DNA from: DTU089 sp002440045
Lineage (GTDB): Bacteria > Bacillota > Clostridia > Oscillospirales > Acutalibacteraceae
DNA: 39,313 nt
Assembly (NCBI GenBank): GCA_937885695.1
Contig: CALABP010000043.1
Span: 1-39,313 of the forward strand
Direction: 5' to 3'
In this document: positions 32,441 through 39,313 of the stretch, piece by piece
How the letters are laid out: each line of letters opens with the position of its first letter
Numbering within the stretch: the first letter of the stretch is position 1
Notes under the pieces: generated by a model
The model's input: only the letters and a program-made list of their open reading frames with translations
Databases searched by the model: none
Told to the model about the DNA's origin: nothing
Translations under genes and position numbers: made by a program

Positions 32441-35400
32441 ATGAAAAAACGGATTTTAAGCATTCTTCTTGCCTTGGCTGTTTTAGTGAGCCTTGTGCCG
32501 TTAACGGCGTACGCGGGAACCGAAACCGTTAAAGAGGTCTCAACACAGCAAGAGCTTGCTGACGCTCTTGCCGACGCTTCGACAAGCACTGTAAAGCTTA
32601 CGTCGAATATTATTATCGACGCAGTGCTGACTGTTGAGCGCAAGGTGACTCTTGACCTTAACGGCTTTGTGTTGAAGTATTCTAACGAGAATGACCCGTT
32701 TGAGGCAATGGAAATAACGGGCGACCTGACGCTTGCTGACAGCAACCCGAACGCAGAACACCGTTTCTCTGCTCCTTACTTGGAATACGGCGACCTTCTT
32801 ATGATACTTGACGAAGAAAACGGCGACAGGGTTGTAAAGGGCGGCGTTATTACAAACTACGGCATGCACATAAGCGGCGGCAAGCTGACTTTAAACGGCG
32901 GCAGCATTGTCGGCAGTAATTGCGGCGTGGGCGCTGTTGAAGCGCGAAACGGCAGCGAGTTTACAATGAACGACGGTGCGATTCTCGGCTGTTACGGCGG
33001 CGACATCGGCGCTGTATACGTTGCCAACAGCACGTTCACAATGAACGGCGGCGTTATTAAAGATAATTACGGACCGTCAATTCCCGAAGGCGCTTTATTT
33101 GCATATCCCAACGCGGTTATTAACGCTAACGGCGGCGAAATGCACGGGCTTACTGTTATCGACGAAAACTGCAAGATTACTAAAAGCAAAGACGCCAAGG
33201 GCGTTACTTCGTTTTTCGGCGAGTTAAGACTTTTTTACAAAGCCTCTGCAGAACAGGGCCTTTTTTACGGCGGAATAATTATCGGTAATAACAGCCTCGG
33301 CATTTCGGGTGTTACCGTAACATATAAAAACGGTACCGACGATTACGCAAAACAGGTTCTGCAAAGCGGCGAGACTGCGGTGCGCCCCGTTGACCCCGAA
33401 AAAAGCGACCGCGCTTTCAAGGGGTGGTATACAGACGAAGCGTGCAAAAACGAATATGATTTTACAAAAGGCGTAACCGAGAACATTACGCTTTACGCCG
33501 GCTGGACGCTCCCGGAACAGTTTTCTCTTGAAGTCGGCGAGACTTATTACTTTGACCTTTCAAGCATGAAAATACCGGGTAATAAAAACTGGCTGTTGCC
33601 TGACTCTACGCTTCACTATGTGCCGTTTACATATGCGGGCACAATCAGTGCCTATCAGCTGTCACAGGCTCAGATACCGACAGAAAGCAACGTATTTGAA
33701 ACCGTTCATTCTGTATTTGTTTCGGATTACAATGTCACATACGGTGTGTCGTGGGATGAACTCAACAAAGAGAAGTTGATTTTCTGGGGCAATATAATTA
33801 AGCAGCAAGGCGTTGAGTATTATATCCATGCGCCCACGGGCGGCGCAGGCGGCAGAGGGCCTTTTAATAACGAGTGGCAAAGGATTTATGATAAAAACCC
33901 CGATTATTTAAAGAACACGGCGCAAAGAGTATCAGTATCTGTCGGAATGTTGAAAATTGGCTCATGGTGCCAGGATAGTTCAAGAACCTTTACAGACGAA
34001 TATGTTATCCGCGCCGAAGGCAACATAGTTTCGGCAAGGCCTTCAAGTACAAGCGATGATAACGGCTACAGACCGCTGCTTACATTTGCGCTGGCGTACA
34101 ATATGAGCTATCCTGAGAATTATGCCGGAACAGTAACCTTAAAACTCAACGGCGGCAAGCTCGGCACAAGCGGCGATGATTTGAAAATTGCCGTGAAGAA
34201 TGTAGAGGTTCTTAACCCCACGGGTGAAGAGGTTACCTTTAATGCTCCTGCGGCTGAGGGGCTTTCGCGCCCCGATGGCAACACCGAAAGTTACTTTATG
34301 TGGCTCGGCGACGACGGCAAGCTTTATGCCCCCGGTGCCAAAGTCCCCGCGAGCGTGGAAACACTCACGGCAAAGTGGAGCGACCACACACACTGTGTTT
34401 GCGGCGGCAAAAACGAAGAAGATACACACACTCACAGCAGTGTTGATTGGCAGCCCTGGAGCGCGACCGACTCGTTGCCGACTTCTTCGGGTAACTACTA
34501 TCTTGTAAATAACGTCGTTTTGTCGACACAGCAAAAGCTTAACGCCGACATTAACCTTTGCTTCAACGGGAAAACCGTTTCCGTTAAACAGTATGCGTTA
34601 AGCGGCGGCGAGCGAATGATTTCTGTAGACTCTAAGACTCCCGTTAACGTTACTCTTACCGATTGCGGCGGCGGACTTCTTGACGCAACTGATGCCGTAA
34701 GCTTCGGCACAACTTATCTTGCAAATGCCGTGTCGGTTTGCGAAGATAACAAGCTTGTTATTTGCGGCGGAGTTACCGTAAACGGCGATGTGCATTTAAA
34801 TGACAATGCCGAAGCGCGCATAACCGACAGAGCCTCATTAAAGGGCGACAAGGCGGCTTTTACGGCATATGATAATTCAAAGCTCTTTATAGAGGGTCAC
34901 AGTGAGATTAAAGACGCATATGTAAATGACAAAACCCAAGTCCGAATAAGCGGCGAAGCAAGAGTAACGGGCAGATTCAATGTGAATAACGAAGCCGAGC
35001 TTGTTGCGTGCGACAATGCCAAAATAAATGAGATTTCGTGGCAAAATCTTGCCGGAAGCCCGTCAATCAACCTTGGGGGAGGAGCAGAAGTAATCGGCGA
35101 ATTCAGAATTACGGCTTACGGAGACAATAAAAATGTACGTCTTACTATGAACGACTTGGCCCAAATCCGCGGCGATTTGCTATTAGTAGGAAATGGCAAA
35201 AACATAAAAATCATTCTGAGCGGCGACAGGATTGATATTCGCGGCTCTATGGAATTTGTAAATATTTCGTCAAACTGCGAAAACATTACCGTTGAGGCTG
35301 AAAACCCGGCGATTGTCGGCAGCAATATTGATATGCCGGGTGTTGTTCTTAAGGGAACCATCGTCTGCAACGGCGAAATTAAAGACGGCATATTTGACGA

Positions 35401-38400
35401 AAACGGTATTGTTACAAACAACGGAAAAATCACAGGCGGCATTTTCTACGGCACAGTTTACGGACTGGACAATATAGAAGACAGCGCAAAGCGCACAGTG
35501 TCTTTTGACACAAACGGCGGCACCGCCGTTGACCCGCAAAAAATTCTGCGCGGTCAAAAGGCGAAATCGCCCACAGAGAGCAAAAAAGACGGCTATGTTT
35601 TTGACGGCTGGTATAAAGGCACCGAAAAATATAATTTCAACACCCCCGTGCTTGATGACTTCACCCTCACGGCGCAGTGGACCGAAAGTGCATTTACAGT
35701 TCGCTTTGACACAGCGGGCGGCACAGATATTGCCGATAAAACAGGCGTTAAATGGAATGACAAGGTGCTTGAAGGCGTTGTAAGTCCGACTAAAGAGGGC
35801 TACAGCTTCATCGGCTGGAAATTCCAAGATACGGACGTTTCTTTCGATACAGCTTATAAAGACCTTGCAAACGATGACAGCGTACAAAGCATTACGCTTG
35901 AAGCGCAGTGGCAGGTAAATAAATATACCGTTACTTTTGATACGGACGGCGGAAGCTTTTTAGCCCCCATAACCGAAGATTACGGCACAGAGCTTTTAGA
36001 GCCTAATGCTCCGACAAAAACGGGCTATACCTTCGACGGTTGGGATAATGCTTTCCCCAATATAATGCCCGCAGAGAACATTACGCTTAAAGCAAAGTGG
36101 AAAATCAATAAATACACAATCACATTTGATACCGACGGCGGAAGCTACATCGCCCCCATAACCGCAGATTACGGTGCAAAAATCACTGCGCCGAAGGACC
36201 CGACAAAGACGGGTTACAACTTCGGAGGCTGGAGCGCAGCGCTTCCCGCATATATGCCCGCCGAGAACATTACGCTTAAAGCGAAATGGACTGTCAACGG
36301 CTACACCCTGTTCTTTGATACAGACGGCGGCAGTTACATTGCACCGATAACCGAGTATTACGGTACGGCGTTAACAGAGCCTAAAGCTCCGACAAAAACG
36401 GGCTATACCTTCGAGGGTTGGGATAAAGCTTTCCCAAAGAAAATGCCCGCAGAAAATATTACGCTTAAAGCAAAGTGGAAAATCAATAAGTACACAATCA
36501 TGTTTGATACGGACGGCGGAAGCAATGTTGACCAGATAACGGCGGACTACGGCACGGATTTAACAGAGCCTAAAGCTCCGACAAAAACGGGCTACACCTT
36601 CGACGGTTGGTATAACGCCTTCCCCAATACAATGCCCGCCGAAAACATTACGCTTAAAGCAAAGTGGAAAATCAATAAGTACACAATCACCTTTGACACG
36701 GACGGCGGAAGCTTTATAGCCCCGATAACCGAGGATTACGGCACTGCTCTTCGTGAGCCCAAAGCCCCGACAAAAACAGGCTATACCTTCAAGGGCTGGG
36801 ATAACGATTTCCCGAATAAAATGCCCGCAGAAAATATTACCCTTAAAGCAACGTGGGAAATTAACACATATACCGTGACGTTTGATTCAGACGGCGGCAC
36901 ACCCGTACCGTCGCAAAAGGTGAAATACGGCGAATGTGCCGAAAAACCCGACCCCGCGCCCGAAAAGTTTGCTTATTACGTTGCGGCGTGGGTTGACGAA
37001 AACAGAAATATTTATGACTTCTCAACCCCCGTTACAAAAGATATTACCCTTAAAGCCGCGTGGATGCCGAATGTTTATTCAATAGAGTTTGACGCAAACG
37101 GCGGCGAGGGCGAAGCCTCAATAATGTGGGCGGCATATGACCACCCGATAAACCTCTTCAAAAACCCCTTCACCAAAGAGGGATACGCCTTTAAGTGCTG
37201 GAACACAGAGCCTGACGGAAGCGGAACTTCTTATAAGGACGAAGAAGAAATTCTTAACCTTACTTCCGAGAATTTTGCAAAAATAAAGCTCTATGCTCAG
37301 TGGAAGGACGTAACGCCGCCCGACGGCAAAATCACCGTCGGCTCTTACGAGTGGGATTCGTTTACAGACGCTGTAAATCCCGGGCGTTTCTTTAAAGAAA
37401 ACGTGACGGTTACAATAACCGCAAGCGACAACAGCGGCACAGCCGAAATAGGCTACATTTTAAGCCCCGAAGATTTGAGCGTTGAAGAGCTTAAGAAAAC
37501 AATTTTCAAAGTTTACGAAGGAAGCTTTGAAATAAGCGGCGACGGCGAATATATAGTTTATGTATTGCTCTATGATATGAACCTTAACATCAGCTATATC
37601 CGCTCCGAAAGAATTACTGTTGACAGTGTTGCCCCCGTGATTTCGGGCGCAGAGAACGGCGGCGTTTATTGCGGCGACGTTACGCTTAAAGTCACGGACA
37701 ATAATCTTGATTCGCTTAAAATTGACGGCGTTTCGGTTACACCCGAAGCCGACGGAACATTTAAGGTTATGCCCAAAGACGGCGAGCAGACCGTTGAAGC
37801 GGTCGATAAGAGCGGCAACATAACACAGCTCAAGCTTACCGTATTCAGCGAGCACGACTTTGAATGGAAGCGCGTTGCATTTGATTATTGGCAGGTCTGC
37901 AAGCACTGCGGATACGAAACTCCATCAAAACGCGTTCCGGATGTTAAAATAACCGCGCCGAAGCAGATTTGCCGCGGTCAGGACGCAGAATATACGTTTG
38001 AAGTTGAAGAGGGCTTTAAAGACCCCGAAGCATATTTCTACTTTGCATTCAGTGAAGATAACGTAAACGGAACGCCCGAAGTTATTAAGGACGGCAACGT
38101 GTATCGCTGTAAGGTTAAAAGCAGTCTTTATCCGATAGACGATAACTGGCTTTGCGTAGGTGTTTATCTTACAAACGAAGAGGACGGCTTCCGCTTCTTA
38201 AGAACAAAGGTCATAAAGATACTTGACGAACACACGGGCGGCAAAGCCACCTGCACAAAACAGGCTGTTTGTGACATCTGCGGCGAGAGCTACGGAGACC
38301 TTGACCCCGATTGCCATGCTCAGCTCATAAAGGTCAGTGCAAAAGAAAGCACGCATCTTGAAGAGGGCTGTATTGAGCATTGGAAATGCCCCGACTGCGG

Positions 38401-38794
38401 CAAGGTATTTGCCGACAGCGAGGGAATTGCCGAAATGGCGCCCGAAGATGTTGTTATAAAGAAAACGCCCGAGCACAAAGTGCCCGAAAACGCAAAACCC
38501 GAATATGATGAAAAATCGCATTGGTATGTTTGCGAATGCGGCGAAAAAACAGGCGAAGAGGACCACAGCTTTAAGTGGGTAATTGATAAAGAACCCACAG
38601 CGGACAGCACAGGCTTAAAGCACGAGGAATGCACGGTTTGCAAATATAAACGCAGTGAAAATACGGTCATTCCGAAAAACTCCGTACCGTATACGGGCGA
38701 CCTTATAATGCTTTGGGCGGCGCTCTTTGTAATAAGCGGCGGCTACCTTTCAATTGCGGCAGTAGGCAGAAAACGCAAAAAAGCCGTACGATAA
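32441..38794 (+). CDS. Giant sortase-anchored surface protein with InlB-type repeats
   Basis: 2117 residues. The signal peptide ends near AYA (25). Residues about 30-300 form a parallel beta-helix-like region (GGVITNYGMHISGGKLTLNG and similar turns). The first InlB B-type repeat is near 300-360, followed by an unassigned domain, then a second beta-helix-like region (about 670-1010). InlB/Flg_new repeats (PF09479) run from about 1020 to 1620, including five near-identical 63-residue units at 1164-1478. Then come an Ig-like section and Cys-pair modules (CDICG, CPDCG, CECG, CTVC). The C-terminus is a sorting signal: VPYTG (2082-2086), a hydrophobic helix and RKRKKAVR. It should be wall-linked and act as an adhesin or carbohydrate-binding protein; the ligand is unknown. 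GGAGG precedes the ATG. No sortase is in the window. Confidence 0.92.
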   Translation: MKKRILSILLALAVLVSLVPLTAYAGTETVKEVSTQQELADALADASTSTVKLTSNIIIDAVLTVERKVTLDLNGFVLKYSNENDPFEAMEITGDLTLADSNPNAEHRFSAPYLEYGDLLMILDEENGDRVVKGGVITNYGMHISGGKLTLNGGSIVGSNCGVGAVEARNGSEFTMNDGAILGCYGGDIGAVYVANSTFTMNGGVIKDNYGPSIPEGALFAYPNAVINANGGEMHGLTVIDENCKITKSKDAKGVTSFFGELRLFYKASAEQGLFYGGIIIGNNSLGISGVTVTYKNGTDDYAKQVLQSGETAVRPVDPEKSDRAFKGWYTDEACKNEYDFTKGVTENITLYAGWTLPEQFSLEVGETYYFDLSSMKIPGNKNWLLPDSTLHYVPFTYAGTISAYQLSQAQIPTESNVFETVHSVFVSDYNVTYGVSWDELNKEKLIFWGNIIKQQGVEYYIHAPTGGAGGRGPFNNEWQRIYDKNPDYLKNTAQRVSVSVGMLKIGSWCQDSSRTFTDEYVIRAEGNIVSARPSSTSDDNGYRPLLTFALAYNMSYPENYAGTVTLKLNGGKLGTSGDDLKIAVKNVEVLNPTGEEVTFNAPAAEGLSRPDGNTESYFMWLGDDGKLYAPGAKVPASVETLTAKWSDHTHCVCGGKNEEDTHTHSSVDWQPWSATDSLPTSSGNYYLVNNVVLSTQQKLNADINLCFNGKTVSVKQYALSGGERMISVDSKTPVNVTLTDCGGGLLDATDAVSFGTTYLANAVSVCEDNKLVICGGVTVNGDVHLNDNAEARITDRASLKGDKAAFTAYDNSKLFIEGHSEIKDAYVNDKTQVRISGEARVTGRFNVNNEAELVACDNAKINEISWQNLAGSPSINLGGGAEVIGEFRITAYGDNKNVRLTMNDLAQIRGDLLLVGNGKNIKIILSGDRIDIRGSMEFVNISSNCENITVEAENPAIVGSNIDMPGVVLKGTIVCNGEIKDGIFDENGIVTNNGKITGGIFYGTVYGLDNIEDSAKRTVSFDTNGGTAVDPQKILRGQKAKSPTESKKDGYVFDGWYKGTEKYNFNTPVLDDFTLTAQWTESAFTVRFDTAGGTDIADKTGVKWNDKVLEGVVSPTKEGYSFIGWKFQDTDVSFDTAYKDLANDDSVQSITLEAQWQVNKYTVTFDTDGGSFLAPITEDYGTELLEPNAPTKTGYTFDGWDNAFPNIMPAENITLKAKWKINKYTITFDTDGGSYIAPITADYGAKITAPKDPTKTGYNFGGWSAALPAYMPAENITLKAKWTVNGYTLFFDTDGGSYIAPITEYYGTALTEPKAPTKTGYTFEGWDKAFPKKMPAENITLKAKWKINKYTIMFDTDGGSNVDQITADYGTDLTEPKAPTKTGYTFDGWYNAFPNTMPAENITLKAKWKINKYTITFDTDGGSFIAPITEDYGTALREPKAPTKTGYTFKGWDNDFPNKMPAENITLKATWEINTYTVTFDSDGGTPVPSQKVKYGECAEKPDPAPEKFAYYVAAWVDENRNIYDFSTPVTKDITLKAAWMPNVYSIEFDANGGEGEASIMWAAYDHPINLFKNPFTKEGYAFKCWNTEPDGSGTSYKDEEEILNLTSENFAKIKLYAQWKDVTPPDGKITVGSYEWDSFTDAVNPGRFFKENVTVTITASDNSGTAEIGYILSPEDLSVEELKKTIFKVYEGSFEISGDGEYIVYVLLYDMNLNISYIRSERITVDSVAPVISGAENGGVYCGDVTLKVTDNNLDSLKIDGVSVTPEADGTFKVMPKDGEQTVEAVDKSGNITQLKLTVFSEHDFEWKRVAFDYWQVCKHCGYETPSKRVPDVKITAPKQICRGQDAEYTFEVEEGFKDPEAYFYFAFSEDNVNGTPEVIKDGNVYRCKVKSSLYPIDDNWLCVGVYLTNEEDGFRFLRTKVIKILDEHTGGKATCTKQAVCDICGESYGDLDPDCHAQLIKVSAKESTHLEEGCIEHWKCPDCGKVFADSEGIAEMAPEDVVIKKTPEHKVPENAKPEYDEKSHWYVCECGEKTGEEDHSFKWVIDKEPTADSTGLKHEECTVCKYKRSENTVIPKNSVPYTGDLIMLWAALFVISGGYLSIAAVGRKRKKAVR
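35930..36874 (+). repeat. Five tandem 189-bp in-frame repeats
   Basis: Units start at 35930, 36119, 36308, 36497 and 36686, each coding 63 residues that begin near FDTDGGS and end near ENITLKAKW. Units 3 to 5 keep long identical DNA stretches, so recent duplication or conversion is likely. The next unit from 36875 is degenerate. Confidence 0.95.
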
Positions 38795-38800
38795 AGCTGT

Positions 38801-39019
38801 TAGCTATTAGCTGTTAGCCGTTAGCTGTTAGCTTTTAGCACGCGGCAAAGCCGTTTGAGCCGTTAGCCGTTAGCTATTAGCTTTTAGCACGCGGCGAAGC
38901 CGCGATTATAACCGCGCTTTGCGCGGAATATTATAGGAAAACGCTTCGCGTTTTGGCGGGCGGCAGATTGCCGCCCCTACGGGGCAGCCTGTAGCTTTTA
39001 GCTGTTAGCTTTTAGCCTG
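38801..39019. repeat. 7-bp repeat arrays (TAGCNNT)
   Basis: Heptamers TAGCTGT, TAGCTAT, TAGCCGT and TAGCTTT run in register in three clusters: 38801-38842, 38857-38891 and 38992-39019. The string TTAGCTTTTAGCACGCGGC occurs twice (38828-38846 and 38877-38895). Non-coding. Confidence 0.85.
38890..38984. repeat. String of short palindromes with 3-nt loops
   Basis: Successive perfect hairpins: CGCGGC-gaa-GCCGCG (38890-38904), CCGCGC-ttt-GCGCGG (38912-38926), AAAACGC-ttc-GCGTTTT (38938-38954), GGCGGCA-gat-TGCCGCC (38959-38975) and CCCC-tac-GGGG (38974-38984). REP-like intergenic DNA. Confidence 0.8.
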
Positions 39020-39065
39020 CGTAGCGGTGACTTGCATATTTTCATTTTTATATTGTTATAAAACG

Positions 39066-39105
39066 AACCCTGTGAACGAAATGAATTTTGTCCGTTCACA
39101 GGGTT
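39066..39105. terminator. Terminator hairpin 1
   Basis: AACCCTGTGAACG (39066-39078) pairs with CGTTCACAGGGTT (39093-39105), a perfect 13-bp stem with T-rich sequence after it (TTGTTTG). It probably ends the surface-protein transcript, 272 nt after its stop. Confidence 0.75.
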
Positions 39106-39127
39106 TTGTTTGTACCGTATAATTATT

Positions 39128-39162
39128 AACCCCGCGAACAGATTTTGTCCGAACGCGGGGTT
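39128..39162. terminator. Terminator hairpin 2
   Basis: AACCCCGCG (39128-39136) pairs with CGCGGGGTT (39154-39162), followed by ATATT. Its loop shares ATTTTGTCCG with the loop of the hairpin just upstream. The pair may terminate transcripts from both sides. Confidence 0.7.
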
Positions 39163-39249
39163 ATATTATGTGAAATTTTGATTTTATATAGGTTTTTCCA
39201 CGCAAGAACTTTACGTTTTCCGCGTCGATTTTCAAATACTTCACGTAGT

Positions 39250-39311
39250 GGCGGCAATCTGCCGCCCGCCGGAACGAGTAAGCGTTCCCACGGCTCCCGC
39301 GCAGCGGGTAC
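39250..39311. repeat. Palindromes at the right edge
   Basis: GGCGGCA-atc-TGCCGCC (39250-39266), GGAACG-agtaag-CGTTCC and CCCGC-gca-GCGGG follow each other to the window end. Same style as the string at 38890-38984. No gene is seen from 38795 to 39313. Confidence 0.7.
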
Positions 39312-39313
39312 AA

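Larger units (their letters stand above)
38955..39270. repeat. Inverted repeat bounding a 316-bp segment
   Basis: 38955-38975 is the exact reverse complement of 39250-39270 (21 bp). After one mismatch the match continues for five bases inward (CTACG), giving 27 bp at 38955-38981 and 39244-39270. The segment between contains the two terminators and one heptamer cluster. Confidence 0.85.

Noticed and set aside
35270..35887. Long open frame on the - strand (205 codons)
   Set aside because: It is opposite the giant surface protein in repeat-bearing sequence, with no recognisable domain.
35930..36874. Regular repeats resembling a CRISPR array
   Set aside because: The 189-bp units are in-frame coding repeats of a surface protein without spacers.
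38955..39270. Intact insertion sequence bounded by the inverted repeats
   Set aside because: The segment is only 316 bp and has no coding region for a transposase.

Overview
The window is a stretch of chromosome from a Gram-positive anaerobe, most likely an uncultured gut clostridium (Oscillospiraceae-like). The basis is moderate GC with many AAA/CTT/GAA codons, frequent GTG and TTG starts with strong AGGAGG-type ribosome sites, an EpsG-type polymerase, a cell-wall sorting signal and InlB-type repeats. Genus cannot be told from the sequence. No tRNA, rRNA, CRISPR array, transposase or phage gene was seen.

1-28420 is one large surface-polysaccharide locus of the Wzx/Wzy type, all on the + strand. 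A strong promoter (262-290) leads into a phosphoglycosyl transferase that would start the repeat unit on the lipid carrier. Next come an aldo/keto reductase and a split transketolase pair, probably making an unusual sugar precursor. Four GT4 and five GT2 glycosyltransferases, a Caps_synth-type transferase and a Stealth sugar-phosphate transferase follow; these would build a long, possibly phosphodiester-containing repeat unit. An EpsG/Wzy polymerase, a Wzx flippase, two acyltransferases, a membrane-anchored metallophosphoesterase and a nucleotidyltransferase-like protein are interspersed. Eight junctions are ATGA stop/start overlaps, so translation is heavily coupled.

A second promoter of the same design (22635-22663), with a leader hairpin, opens the export and control block. 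This block holds a membrane-anchored Ig-like protein, two fused Wzz/tyrosine-kinase (Wzc-like) proteins with different tyrosine tails, and an ABC exporter coupled to the second kinase. A perfect 18-bp hairpin ends the locus, facing a convergent MGMT-family gene.

28796-31353 carries a secreted PHP-domain phosphoesterase and a single-domain GH29 fucosidase as a two-gene operon. 31354-31694 is non-coding and contains a nested inverted-repeat element, then the promoter and a palindromic operator of a TetR regulator. The regulator is followed by a 2117-residue surface protein. That protein has a signal peptide, a beta-helix-like N-terminus, five near-identical 63-residue InlB-type repeats, Cys-pair modules and a VPYTG sorting signal. 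The last 520 bases are non-coding: 7-bp repeats, a string of small palindromes with 3-nt loops, two similar terminators, and a 27-bp inverted repeat bounding the terminators.
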